Shown: positions 41,035 to 50,621 of the stretch, in pieces
Numbering within the stretch: position 1 is the first letter of the stretch
Layout: the number at the start of each line of letters is the position of its first letter
Source: CAG-411 sp050875145
GTDB lineage: Bacteria > Bacillota > Clostridia > Lachnospirales > Lachnospiraceae
Assembly (NCBI GenBank): GCA_050875145.1
Contig: JBNMLH010000009.1
Coordinates: forward strand, 58,710-122,709
Length of the DNA: 64,000 nucleotides
Direction of reading: 5' to 3'
The notes under the pieces: generated by a model
What the model saw: the letters and a program-made list of their open reading frames with translations, nothing else
What the model was told of the DNA's origin: nothing
The model's database searches: none
Program-made: the position numbers and the translations under genes

Positions 41035-41230
41035 TTTTCAGAAGAGGATGCCTGATGTATAATGTCCTTACAACCTAACTTTGAGGTGTTGTGGATAGAA
41101 CAAGTGCTCAAAAACCAAGTAAAACCAATGCTTCCAAGCACTCTATCCACTTCCCTCCCTTCCAAGGACACAAAAAAAGCATCCGAAACAGCTTATTCTC
41201 AAATTCGCTGTCAAAGATGCTTCATTTTTT
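41035..41230 (+). ncRNA. Candidate structured small RNA near the L end
   Basis: A promoter-like pair TTTTCA-17-TATAAT (41035-41063) is followed by a long hairpin at 41091-41150 (GTGGATAGA/TCTATCCAC plus AGTGCT/AGCACT with a four-base bulge), then a terminator-like stem at 41177-41222 (AAGCATC/GATGCTT plus ACAGC/GCTGT) with TTTTTT. No frame here has a ribosome site. Transcript from about 41070 to 41230 is inferred. The terminator may also work on the minus strand. Confidence 0.4.
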
Positions 41231-41318
41231 CTCTATTAAATTCGCCACAACCCTTGATTTCACGGGGTTTCCCGTCATTTCCCACCTCTTCACGGATGGT
41301 CTCACGTTAGAATGTCCT

Positions 41319-41345
41319 TTTTGTCATATATTCTGTTAAGTTACA
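41319..41345. repeat. Prophage left end with transposase-type site
   Basis: Read inward, the end is TGTAAC and positions 11-27 match the right-end site at 14 of 17 bases, ending TGACAAAA. The target duplication CAAAC follows at 41346-41350. Confidence 0.85.
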
Positions 41346-41367
41346 CAAACAACTCATCGATTCTATT

Positions 41368-44300
41368 CTATACATTTTTTAATTCGTCCCACACAACAAA
41401 ACTGCCCTTTGTAGTCTTTTTTACATAATAAAGCCCTTTATCCGCTTTGTTCAATGCTTCCTGTACCTGCTCGTTATCAGAACCGTTGCAACTGGCAATA
41501 CCAATTGAGCAGGAAAGCAATTTGTCCTTTGGTATAATCACTTCGCCACCAATCCTTCGCTCAATCGCACTGTTTAATCCATCCTTCATCATAAAGAATA
41601 TATTTTTTGCAACTTTTTTTCCAAATTCAATATCATGTCCATTGATTACAAGTACAAACTCATCTCCACCATAACGAACTGCATAACCACAGTCATCTAC
41701 TACACGCTCTAAAAGCTGTGCAAAACGTACTAATACATAATCTCCAATTTCATGCCCAAATGTATCATTGTAATATTTGAAATTATCTAAATCAATGTAC
41801 AATATAACATTTTTCTCTTTTGGCATCTGGTCATCTTCTCTAATTCTTTTTTCGAATCCCTGTCGATTATAAAGTCCCGTCAACAAGTCTGTAACTGCCA
41901 TATCACTAAGCTGACTGTTCATACGATTGATCAATCCAAGATATTCCAATCTTTTTAACGCGATGTAAAATTGGTTACAGAAAAATTTTAAAATGGTAAA
42001 GTCATGTTCCATAAGGAGATAACGACTTCCAATGTAATTGTTATGCATCTCTACATAACCAATCAATACGCTTATCACCCCGCCTTCACTATCCAAAAGA
42101 GGGAATGCAAATATGGTAATAATATGATTGATATCAAATATTCTAAGCAATTCCTGATATTCTAAAAATCCTTTATCTATACGATTTACTAAAATCGGAC
42201 GTTTATGCGCCTGAAAATAGTCCACTAATTTTTCCAATTCAAGCTGCGTAAAGTTACGAATCCGATCCGTAATCACTGTGTTTTTTCCGTTGGATTCTGG
42301 TCCATCAAAATAAGTAAGCTGCGCCCCATTTTTTTGATTATTTACAATAAGTATACCATCCAGATTAAAGTAATTTTTCATCAGTGTAATTGCTTGACTA
42401 GTCATTTCTTCCGGTTCATTATCCTGATTTAACAATTCCTGCCATATAACAATAAAATCAAGATCTCTTTGATTCATTTCCATGTTATGCTGCAATGCTA
42501 AATTCTCCACCTGTTCCAAAACCTGCGCATTACTCATCTCGCGTCTTGCAATCGGTGTTTTACATAATCTTTCTGTACGGTTTTGTTGCATTTTCATAAG
42601 AAAATTTTCGTGAAGATGATATCCATTTTTTCTGCAAAATTCAATTCCTTCCTCCAAAATTTTACTCCATTGTGCAAGCATGCCTCGCATTTTGTAAAAT
42701 TTTGCCATCTCCACTACATACAAAAGATAATTGAGATATTGGCTACTTTTTTCCGCAGCCTGATGCATATTTGCCTGTCTGAATTCTTCTTCTGCTAAAT
42801 CATATTTTCCTTCTCTGGAGTTTAACATACCCCTTATCATATGCTCAAAAAATAAAGTATCATGCCAATATCTATAACGGTCCTCATCTTCAATATATTT
42901 TAAATGCCGCACATAAGCATCAATTCGATTCAAACATAAATAACAACGATATTCTTCCTCATTGTAAAGCGAGCAAATCCCCAACATACCATATATTCGG
43001 GAAGTATCACAAATCTTAATTGAATGCATATGTAGCAAATCCATTACTTGCAAAAGAAGATTTAAGTCATCAATCGCTGCCTCAAATTCTCTGACAAGCA
43101 TCTTATTGACTGCACAATTATAAAGTGTAATGGCTACTTCCTCTTCATCCTTTAATTTCAATGCATAAAATAGACTTTTGTTAAAATACTCCTCTGCCTT
43201 TTGGTATCGTTCGGATACGGCAGCATTGTACCCGATGCCATTATATGTGTGAACTTTTTGTATCAATTGTCCACCTGCTTCTACAACCTCCAGCTTTTTT
43301 TGGTATAGGCGATCCACTGTATTATGACAACCATATTCACCAAATAAAACAATACTCTGTGCATAAGCATCCAATAAAAACTCCTGATTATCTAGTTCCT
43401 GTGCAATGGCAATTCCTTTTTCAAAGTATTTCTGACTACCATTCCCCTCTTCTACAGCCCGCAGACTTTCTTCATCTTCTTCAAAACAAAATACACAAAT
43501 ATGTGCCAACATATTCCGAAAACCAAATTGCTTCGTCTGCTCATAGAATTGTTCTGTAATATGATAATCATTAGAACGATTGAATACATCTCTCCAATAA
43601 TTATATTTGGATAACATTCGTAAGTTTTCTGCCTTGTATTCTGCCAGTTTATCCCCATGTTTTCGGGCAATTTCTTGACAATAGTTTACATACAAGTCTA
43701 CTTTATTTTCCAATTGTTCCATTCCATAACGGCATTTGACAAGCAAATAGTAATAGTTATAGCGTAACAAATCATCATCCAGTTCTTCTCCCAATTGTCC
43801 CACATTTTCGCATATCTTCAATGCTTGAGGATATCTTTGATTCATAAGTAAAATCAGAATAAAAATCTGATAAAATTTTGCCGCCTGCTTCTTGGTAACC
43901 TCTAAAGTCCCCTGTCGCATCCTCTCTGTAATAATATCCATATAATATTTTGCATCCTCTACACCGAGGAAAAAGTACAAATTGTTTAGATTATGCAAAT
44001 ATTGGTCAACGCAATCCGTTTTGGGAATAAATACATCCTGTACATCTATTGTAGATATAGTTGTCTCTGTATTTACACTGCCCCACTCATATTGAAAATT
44101 CTGCCGTTCCACTTCTTTAATAAAGCGTTTCCAGTCCTCTAAAATGTACTCTGGAGTACGGTATACCTCATTGTACATAGCCAACAACTGGATGTTATGC
44201 ACTTTATCACTGATAATAAGTTCATATAAAAACTGAATACAGGAAGCATTCGCCAAGTGTAGTTTTTCCAAAAAGATAAACATTGGTTTTCGATTAGAAA

Positions 44301-44718
44301 CGTACACATATAAGTCAATCAAAGACTGTAACATACGCCTTCTCTCATACTTTAACTCTGTAATCAGCAAATCCTCTTTTCTTTCTGCCCTTCCCTCACG
44401 AATATAAGAAGCAAAAATAGGCTGTTGCAATGGATATACTCCTGCATGTTTCACAAACTCTTCTGGAGTTTCATCACTAAAATACCTATAGTATAATCCG
44501 CGAATCCATTCTAAAAATGGTGAATATGGTTCCTGCATACTATGCATCGGAAATGCATGAAATAATAAACATGTCGAGGCGGTTTCATCCACGACACTTT
44601 CATAAATCTCTTGCTGTGAAATAAGAAGTGTTTCATAATGCTTAATAAACATAAACTTAGTAGAACGGTTGTCCTTAAAAGCTCGTACCAGCTTATGCAT
44701 ATAGTTACTATACTCCAT
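41368..44718 (-). CDS. Large diguanylate cyclase-type regulator: ATPase-like, TPR-like, GAF, GGDEF
   Basis: 1116 residues. The N-terminal 230 resemble the ATPase part of STAND/AAA_16 proteins (FIFLEKLHLANASCIQFLYELI is a Walker B-like block) but no Walker A is visible. About 280-750 is helical with TPR-like repeats, about 790-930 GAF-like, and the last 170 form a GGDEF domain with the intact motif YGGDEFVLV and LLTGLYNRQGFEKR. It should make cyclic-di-GMP in response to a signal bound by the middle domains. It has no membrane segment. The prophage sits just after its stop codon. Confidence 0.85.
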   Translation of the reverse strand: MEYSNYMHKLVRAFKDNRSTKFMFIKHYETLLISQQEIYESVVDETASTCLLFHAFPMHSMQEPYSPFLEWIRGLYYRYFSDETPEEFVKHAGVYPLQQPIFASYIREGRAERKEDLLITELKYERRRMLQSLIDLYVYVSNRKPMFIFLEKLHLANASCIQFLYELIISDKVHNIQLLAMYNEVYRTPEYILEDWKRFIKEVERQNFQYEWGSVNTETTISTIDVQDVFIPKTDCVDQYLHNLNNLYFFLGVEDAKYYMDIITERMRQGTLEVTKKQAAKFYQIFILILLMNQRYPQALKICENVGQLGEELDDDLLRYNYYYLLVKCRYGMEQLENKVDLYVNYCQEIARKHGDKLAEYKAENLRMLSKYNYWRDVFNRSNDYHITEQFYEQTKQFGFRNMLAHICVFCFEEDEESLRAVEEGNGSQKYFEKGIAIAQELDNQEFLLDAYAQSIVLFGEYGCHNTVDRLYQKKLEVVEAGGQLIQKVHTYNGIGYNAAVSERYQKAEEYFNKSLFYALKLKDEEEVAITLYNCAVNKMLVREFEAAIDDLNLLLQVMDLLHMHSIKICDTSRIYGMLGICSLYNEEEYRCYLCLNRIDAYVRHLKYIEDEDRYRYWHDTLFFEHMIRGMLNSREGKYDLAEEEFRQANMHQAAEKSSQYLNYLLYVVEMAKFYKMRGMLAQWSKILEEGIEFCRKNGYHLHENFLMKMQQNRTERLCKTPIARREMSNAQVLEQVENLALQHNMEMNQRDLDFIVIWQELLNQDNEPEEMTSQAITLMKNYFNLDGILIVNNQKNGAQLTYFDGPESNGKNTVITDRIRNFTQLELEKLVDYFQAHKRPILVNRIDKGFLEYQELLRIFDINHIITIFAFPLLDSEGGVISVLIGYVEMHNNYIGSRYLLMEHDFTILKFFCNQFYIALKRLEYLGLINRMNSQLSDMAVTDLLTGLYNRQGFEKRIREDDQMPKEKNVILYIDLDNFKYYNDTFGHEIGDYVLVRFAQLLERVVDDCGYAVRYGGDEFVLVINGHDIEFGKKVAKNIFFMMKDGLNSAIERRIGGEVIIPKDKLLSCSIGIASCNGSDNEQVQEALNKADKGLYYVKKTTKGSFVVWDELKNV

Positions 44719-44934
44719 TTTTGCACCCCCATATAGTTTTTACCTTTGTCCCCCATTTATTAAACACGAACTCTCATTATTTCTATTGTATCTCTTTTTT
44801 TGTTTTTTTTCCATATGTTTTTAGTGATAAAAGATAATAGTTCAGAATAGGATTGAAAAATCCCCCTTTAGCAATTATGATAGTAAAGAATGTATTTATT
44901 ATTTATCCACTTATGAAAAGCAGGAGACTATACC

Positions 44935-46218
44935 ATGAAAGTAAACTTAGAAACTTGGAAACAACGAATCATACGAAAATCACATCTAGGATGGAATTTA
45001 TTAAAATCTCTACTAAAATGGGGTTTTTGCTCTGTCATTACAGGTATTGTATGCGGATTGATTGGTGCTTTATTCTACCGCTGCATTGCCTTTGTTACCG
45101 CTACAAGAACAGCATATCCCGTCTTAATCTATGCCATGCCATTAGGCGGTTTATTTATTGTTTTTCTATACAAAACCTGTCATATGCTAAATGATGGTGG
45201 CACCAACCGGGTAATTCGTTCCATTCGTACAGAGAAACCCCTGCAATTTAGAATGGCACCACTGATTTTTATTGCTACCGTAATCACCCATCTGTTTGGT
45301 GGTTCTGCCGGACGTGAAGGTGCTGCCTTGCAAATTGGCGGAAGTGTAGGTTCTACAATTGCTCAAAAACTCAAGCTGAGTGCAAAAGACATACATGTGG
45401 TAACAATGTGCGGCATGAGTGCAGTATTTGCAGCACTTTTTGGCACTCCGATTACCGCTACCATTTTCAGTATGGAAGTAATCAGTGTTGGTGTACTGTA
45501 TTATGTAGCCTTTATCCCCTGTCTGCTTTCTTCCATAATTGCTTTTTCAATTGCAAAATTTTTTGGAATGAAGCCCGAAAGCTATCAGATTACAAATATC
45601 CCCGAAATAAACATCCAATCTGTGCTTCAGGTAGTATTACTGTCTGCCCTTTGTGCAATTATAAGTATGGCTTTTTGTTTTATTATCCACAAGACAACAA
45701 CCTTATACAAAAAGAAGCTAAAAAATCAATATCTACGCATTTTTGTAGGCGGTATCCTTATTGTCCTACTCACCATAATCATGCAAACACATGATTATAA
45801 TGGTGCGGGAATGGATATTGTAGCTAAAGCTTTAGACGGAAAAACGATCCATCCTACTGCATTTCTTTTTAAAATTATTTTTACTTCTATGACTTTGGCT
45901 GCTGGCTTTAAGGGCGGGGAAATCGTTCCATCCTTCTTTATTGGCGCTACTTTTGGAAATGTAACAGGCAGTCTGCTTGGCTTACCTCCAAGTTTTGGTG
46001 CTGCAATCGGACTAATTTCTGTATTTTGCGGTGTTGTAAACTGTCCAATTGCCTCCTTATTGCTAAGCATAGAACTTTTTGGAGAACAGGGTCTTATTTT
46101 ATTTTGCCTTGCTTGTGCTATCAGTTACGTGGTATCCGGATATTACGGGCTTTATAGCAGCCAGAAGATTGTATATTCCAAACTTTCTCCAACTTACATC
46201 AATAAAAGTACCTATTAA
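44935..46218 (+). CDS. ClC-type chloride channel/antiporter
   Basis: 427 residues with about ten or more membrane segments. The ClC filter motifs are visible: GGSAGREGAALQIGG (family GxEGP variant with Ala-Ala), GMSAVFAALFGTPITATIFSME and GGEIVPSFFIGATFGN. AGGAGA lies eight bases before the ATG. Expressed alone, divergent from the GGDEF gene, and ended by a hairpin terminator. Chloride versus fluoride selectivity cannot be told here. Confidence 0.92.
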   Translation: MKVNLETWKQRIIRKSHLGWNLLKSLLKWGFCSVITGIVCGLIGALFYRCIAFVTATRTAYPVLIYAMPLGGLFIVFLYKTCHMLNDGGTNRVIRSIRTEKPLQFRMAPLIFIATVITHLFGGSAGREGAALQIGGSVGSTIAQKLKLSAKDIHVVTMCGMSAVFAALFGTPITATIFSMEVISVGVLYYVAFIPCLLSSIIAFSIAKFFGMKPESYQITNIPEINIQSVLQVVLLSALCAIISMAFCFIIHKTTTLYKKKLKNQYLRIFVGGILIVLLTIIMQTHDYNGAGMDIVAKALDGKTIHPTAFLFKIIFTSMTLAAGFKGGEIVPSFFIGATFGNVTGSLLGLPPSFGAAIGLISVFCGVVNCPIASLLLSIELFGEQGLILFCLACAISYVVSGYYGLYSSQKIVYSKLSPTYINKSTY

Positions 46219-46222
46219 AATT

Positions 46223-46269
46223 AAAAAGAACCGACTTAAAAACGTTTTGTTTCATAGTCGGTTCTTTTT
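46223..46269. terminator. Bidirectional terminator between ClC and GIY-YIG genes
   Basis: A 14-base perfect stem AAAAAGAACCGACT/AGTCGGTTCTTTTT serves the converging genes on both sides. Confidence 0.85.
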
Positions 46270-46279
46270 ACGTGGAAAG

Positions 46280-46537
46280 CTATCTTGCTTTTCCTTCTAT
46301 TAATTTTAATTTCTGTCCTCGGCTTAATTGCTTAATAGCATATTCTCTGCTCATAGCCTCCTGTTTCGTCGCATATGTCTCATAATATACCAACTCTACA
46401 GGAAGCCGGGTGGCTGTGTACTTTCCACCCTTTCCTGCATTATGGGTCTTTACCCGCTTTTCTAAGTTATTTGTCCAACCTGTATAAAGACTGCCATCTC
46501 CACAGCGGAGAATATAGGTATATGCCTGTTGCTCCAT
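46280..46537 (-). CDS. GIY-YIG domain protein, UPF0213 type
   Basis: 85 residues, a single GIY-YIG domain: YTYILRCGDGSLYTGWTNNLEKRVKTHN, then TATRLPVELVYYETYATKQEAMSREYAIKQLSRGQK. The catalytic Arg (in LEKR) and Glu (in SREYAIK) are kept. Similar short proteins (YhbQ/YazA type) are presumed nucleases of unknown substrate. It is 14 bases after ileS on the same strand. Confidence 0.9.
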   Translation of the reverse strand: MEQQAYTYILRCGDGSLYTGWTNNLEKRVKTHNAGKGGKYTATRLPVELVYYETYATKQEAMSREYAIKQLSRGQKLKLIEGKAR

Positions 46538-46551
46538 ACGATACCATCACC

Positions 46552-49500
46552 TTAGATACATGCTTTCTCTACTGCTAATGTAACCGTTTCACCATTGATA
46601 TTCCACTCTTTTACATAGCCGTCCACATCGCCTAAAATAATGTTTTCTGCCAAAACTTTTTCTTTGACTGCATCTGCATTTTTTTCCAAAATCTGTGCAA
46701 TCTTATCATTTCCATCTGCATATACATAGATGCGATCCATTACCTCAAAACCAGCCTCTTTACGCATCGTCTGGATTTTACTGATGATTTCAAGCACAAA
46801 ACCTTCTTCTAATAATTCTGGTGTTAAAGAAGTATCTAATACAACGGTCACACCATGATCGGATTCGGATACAAAACCTTCCATCTGTGCTGCTTCAATC
46901 AACAAATCTTCCTCTGTCAATGCTTCGTCCACTCCAGCAACATTGATTGTCAATGTTCCCTTTTCGTTTAACTCATCCATTGCTTTATTTCCATCTAAAC
47001 CAGCTAAAATTTCTTTTACAGCATTGATGTTCTTTCCAAATCTTCTTCCCAAAGTCTTAAGCTGTGGCTTGAAGTTGTAAGAGGTAAAGTTTCGTACATC
47101 CTGTGTAAAGGTTACACTCTTCACATTTAACTCATCCTCAATAATATCCTTATAGAAATCAGATAATTCCTGTTCTGCCTTTACATACATGGTTCCAATT
47201 GGCTGACGGTTCTTGATATTTGCTGTATTTCTACATGCACGTCCCAATACAACCACATCCAAAACTTCTTCCATATCCTGTTCTAACTGCTTGTCAATCC
47301 ATTCTTCCCTACACTCTGGATAATCACAAAGATGAATACTTTCTGGTGCATTCTTGTTGATACTTCTCACAAGATTCTGGTAAATATCCTCTGTCATAAA
47401 TGGAATCATTGGAGCTGCTGCCTTTGCAATGGTAACCAATGCAGTATATAACGTCATATAGGCATTAATCTTATCCTGTTCCATACCCTTTGCCCAGAAA
47501 CGTTCACGGCCACGACGAACATACCAGTTACTCATCTCATCCACAAATCCCTGTAATGCTTTTGCAGCTTCTGGAATCTTATAGTTTGCCAAATTAGAAT
47601 CTACCGTCTTTACAACTGTATTTAACTTAGACAATAACCATTTATCCATAACCGAAAGTTTATCATATTCCAGTGCGTACTTTGTCGCATCAAATTCATC
47701 AATATTCGCATAAAGTACAAAGAATGCATAGGTGTTCCACAAAGTACCCATGAATTTTCTCTGACCTTCCGTTACTGCCTCGTCATAGAAACGGTTTGGA
47801 ATCCATGGCGCACTGTTACTGTAGAAATACCAACGGATGGCATCTGCACCAAATTTGTTCAATGCGTCCATTGGGTCTACTGCATTTCCCTTGGACTTAG
47901 ACATCTTCTTACCTTCTTTATCCTGTACGTGTCCAAGCACGATTACATTCTTATATGGTGCCTGATTGAACAGTAAGGTAGAAATAGCCAATAAGGAATA
48001 GAACCATCCTCTTGTCTGGTCTACTGCTTCTGAAATAAAGTCTGCTGGGAACTGTTTCTCAAATACATCTTTATTTTCAAATGGGTAATGGTGCTGTGCA
48101 AATGGCATAGAACCAGAATCGAACCAGCAGTCAATTACTTCTGGTACACGATGCATTTCTTTTCCACAATCCGGACACTTAATGGTTACCGCATCAATAT
48201 ATGGACGATGCAATTCAATATCATCCGGGCAATTATCAGACATAGACTTTAATTCTTCAATACTTCCAATGGCATGCTGACAACCACACTCGCACTCCCA
48301 GATATTTAATGGGGTTCCCCAGTAACGGTTACGGCTTACGCCCCAATCCTGTACATTTTCCAACCAGTCACCAAAACGACCCTTACCAATTGTGGCTGGA
48401 ATCCAGTTAATCGTGTTATTATTGGCAATCAAGTCATCCTTCACTTCTGTCATTTTGATAAACCAAGATTCTCTTGCATAATAAATCAATGGTGTATCAC
48501 ATCTCCAACAGAATGGATAACTATGTTCGAACTTCAATGCCTTGAACAGTAACTTCTTCTCTCCTAATGACTTGAATACCAGCTTATCTGCATCTTTACA
48601 GAATACACCTGCCATATCAGTCACTTCCGGCTTCATCTGTCCCTTATCATCTACAAGCTGTACAAATGGAAGGTCGTATTTTCTTCCTACTTTGGCATCG
48701 TCTTCACCAAATGCAGGCGCAATATGAACAACTCCAGTACCATCGGTCAAAGTAACATACGAATCGCATACTACATAAAATGCTTTCTTATTCTTTACCA
48801 TAGTACGGTCACCTGGGTCTCCTACCGTACCGTCTGGATTGTTAAATGCATAATCAAATAATGGCACATACTGCTTATGCTCTAACTCTTTTCCCACATA
48901 TTTTTCTACAATCTCGTATACTCCATCAATCACAGAATCCAAAAGTGCCTCTGCCATGATGTAGTATTCCGTTCCAACAGCAGTATCTTCTTCGCCCTCT
49001 TTTACTACATCATTCTTTTCATTGACCTGCACTTTTATCTTTACATAAGTCTCATCCGGATTGACACAAAGTGCCACATTGGAAGGAAGTGTCCAAGGTG
49101 TTGTAGTCCATGCCAAAATATACTCATCTTCTGTTCCTGCTACCTTAAATTTTGCAATTGCAGACTTTTCCTTTACATCCTTATATCCCTGTGCTACCTC
49201 ATGAGAAGACAATGGTGTTCCACAACGTGGGCAGTAAGGCACGATTTTATGTCCCTTGTATAATAACTTCTTGTCCCAGATAGTCTTTAAAGCCCACCAT
49301 TCTGACTCAATGAAATTATTGTCGTAGGTAACGTATGGATTTTCCATATCAGCCCAGAAACCAACTGTACCGGAGAATTCTTCCCACATACCTTTATATT
49401 TCCAAACAGATTCCTTACACTTTTTCACAAATGGCTCTAATCCGTATTCTTCAATCTGCTCTTTTCCGTCTAATCCAAGCATCTTTTCTACTTCAAGCTC

Positions 49501-49776
49501 TACAGGAAGTCCATGGGTATCCCATCCTGCTTTACGTGGAACCATCTTGCCTTTCATCGTCTGGTATCTTGGAATCATATCTTTGATGACACGAGTCAAT
49601 ACATGCCCAATATGAGGCTTACCATTTGCAGTTGGTGGTCCATCATAAAAAGTGTACGTCTCTCCTTCTTTTCTAGAATCCATACTTTTCTTGAAAATAT
49701 CATTGTCATCCCAGAATTTCTCTACTTTTTTTTCTCTCTCTACGAAATTCAAATTTGTCGATACTTTTTCGTACAT
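46552..49776 (-). CDS. ileS: Isoleucyl-tRNA synthetase, type 2
   Basis: 1074 residues. Class I motifs: HIGH as GKPHIGHVLTRVIKD near residue 55 and KMSKS as GKKMSKSKGNAVDP near 615. The start YDGPPTANGKPHIGH and WDTHGLPVELEVEK and the length are those of the IleS2 group, which in other bacteria is little affected by mupirocin; bacterial IleS1 has another signature and is about 930 residues. GGAGG precedes the ATG. A 161-bp palindrome sits 20 bases or so upstream; no T-box motif is visible. Confidence 0.95.
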   Translation of the reverse strand: MYEKVSTNLNFVEREKKVEKFWDDNDIFKKSMDSRKEGETYTFYDGPPTANGKPHIGHVLTRVIKDMIPRYQTMKGKMVPRKAGWDTHGLPVELEVEKMLGLDGKEQIEEYGLEPFVKKCKESVWKYKGMWEEFSGTVGFWADMENPYVTYDNNFIESEWWALKTIWDKKLLYKGHKIVPYCPRCGTPLSSHEVAQGYKDVKEKSAIAKFKVAGTEDEYILAWTTTPWTLPSNVALCVNPDETYVKIKVQVNEKNDVVKEGEEDTAVGTEYYIMAEALLDSVIDGVYEIVEKYVGKELEHKQYVPLFDYAFNNPDGTVGDPGDRTMVKNKKAFYVVCDSYVTLTDGTGVVHIAPAFGEDDAKVGRKYDLPFVQLVDDKGQMKPEVTDMAGVFCKDADKLVFKSLGEKKLLFKALKFEHSYPFCWRCDTPLIYYARESWFIKMTEVKDDLIANNNTINWIPATIGKGRFGDWLENVQDWGVSRNRYWGTPLNIWECECGCQHAIGSIEELKSMSDNCPDDIELHRPYIDAVTIKCPDCGKEMHRVPEVIDCWFDSGSMPFAQHHYPFENKDVFEKQFPADFISEAVDQTRGWFYSLLAISTLLFNQAPYKNVIVLGHVQDKEGKKMSKSKGNAVDPMDALNKFGADAIRWYFYSNSAPWIPNRFYDEAVTEGQRKFMGTLWNTYAFFVLYANIDEFDATKYALEYDKLSVMDKWLLSKLNTVVKTVDSNLANYKIPEAAKALQGFVDEMSNWYVRRGRERFWAKGMEQDKINAYMTLYTALVTIAKAAAPMIPFMTEDIYQNLVRSINKNAPESIHLCDYPECREEWIDKQLEQDMEEVLDVVVLGRACRNTANIKNRQPIGTMYVKAEQELSDFYKDIIEDELNVKSVTFTQDVRNFTSYNFKPQLKTLGRRFGKNINAVKEILAGLDGNKAMDELNEKGTLTINVAGVDEALTEEDLLIEAAQMEGFVSESDHGVTVVLDTSLTPELLEEGFVLEIISKIQTMRKEAGFEVMDRIYVYADGNDKIAQILEKNADAVKEKVLAENIILGDVDGYVKEWNINGETVTLAVEKACI

Positions 49777-49802
49777 GCTTCAAAATCCTCCATTTCTATA
49801 TG

Positions 49803-49963
49803 ATGTACTCTCGAAATCTACATAAACCGAGTCATTCTGGCTATATTTTCGATATACTGCTTCCATTTTCTCGTCGTACACACCGTGTACGCACTGCGAA
49901 AATGTCATTGTATATCAAAAATCTATCTCAGAATTCTTCGATTCGTAAATTCCGAGAGTACAT
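49803..49963. repeat. 161-bp imperfect palindrome upstream of ileS (MITE-like)
   Basis: The two halves match as inverted copies around an exact centre at 49883. The outermost 11 bases (ATGTACTCTCG) are perfect, GATATAC and CATTTTC blocks match further in, and the centre GTACACACCGTGTAC is nearly perfect. TATG occurs on both sides (49799-49802 and 49964-49967), possibly a target duplication. The ileS leader transcript would contain the whole hairpin. The rest of 49964-50171 shows no gene. Confidence 0.75.
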
Positions 49964-50171
49964 TATGTTAAAAGTTGTATCCCAACTGATTAACCTTGAT
50001 TGGATATATAATCAAACTTATAAATACCCTATTCTTTTGATTCTATCTGTAAATGAAATATCTGTCAATACCATACGTTTCTAGTTTATATCATTGTGAC
50101 AGATTATACAATAGGAGGAAAGGGGAAAAATTTCTACTTGGCCATTATTGTGTTATAAATCATATTTACAG

Positions 50172-50621
50172 TTAATCCAACAACATCCCAGCCTCATAAG
50201 AGCACTTTATATAATCAGGATTACTATAATATACATTTGAATTAAAATCTGAAATTTCTTCACTGATGAAAGAATTAAATACATGTTTTATTGCTTCAAC
50301 TACATTTTCATACAATTCCACAACATCCAAAATCAAAATCTGATACACCCGTCCAATGGCGGTTACAGACGGCACATTGTACCTACAGGTAGTGATGTTG
50401 TCAAAGCTCCCCTCCGATATTCCGTATTCGTCAATCCATTCGTCACACACTTGCTCAAAAGATAAACAATGATTCACACTTGCTACCTTTAACTGATGCA
50501 GCAATGCCTTATCTGATAATTTCCCCACAATGTCTTTTGTCTTATTATGTGTTTCCCGCGCCACATACTCGATCATAGAACATACAAAAAACAAGTCATC
50601 TTTATTCCACTGTACTGTCAT
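50172..50621 (-). CDS. DUF3791-like protein, partner of DUF3990 gene
   Basis: 149 residues from an ATG with AAAGGAG upstream. The first 75 residues (WNKDDLFFVCSMIEYVARETHNKTKDIVGKLSDKALLHQL and FEQVCDEWIDEYGI) resemble the DUF3791 pattern found beside DUF3990 genes. The rest is helical with no recognised domain. It overlaps the DUF3990 gene by 20 bases and is read after it. Confidence 0.65.
   Translation of the reverse strand: MTVQWNKDDLFFVCSMIEYVARETHNKTKDIVGKLSDKALLHQLKVASVNHCLSFEQVCDEWIDEYGISEGSFDNITTCRYNVPSVTAIGRVYQILILDVVELYENVVEAIKHVFNSFISEEISDFNSNVYYSNPDYIKCSYEAGMLLD

Larger units (their letters stand above)
7145..41345 (-). mobile_element. Complete Mu-like transposable prophage with contractile tail
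   Basis: Both ends start 5'-TGTA when read inward and carry a matching site at positions 11-27 from the tip (14 of 17 bases equal, including TGACAAAA). The direct repeats CAAAC at 7140-7144 and 41346-41350 are the 5-bp target duplication expected for Mu-type transposition. Gene order follows Mu: repressor, Ner-like, transposase A, ATPase B, GemA, Mor, terminase, portal, F, I/Z, T, tail sheath, tube, tape measure, baseplate, fibre. Insertion is intergenic, downstream of the GGDEF gene. All core modules look intact, so it may be inducible; that is inference. Confidence 0.95.

Noticed and set aside
41062..41310. Plus-strand frames in the L-end region
   Set aside because: No ribosome sites; the DNA is better explained by hairpins and repeats.
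7145..41345. Gin-type invertase or tyrosine integrase
   Set aside because: No protein with serine- or tyrosine-recombinase motifs; integration is explained by the DDE transposase.
49777..50171. T-box riboswitch before ileS
   Set aside because: The T-box core (AGGGTGGNACCGCG-type) and specifier-loop layout are not visible; the structure here is a symmetric palindrome instead.
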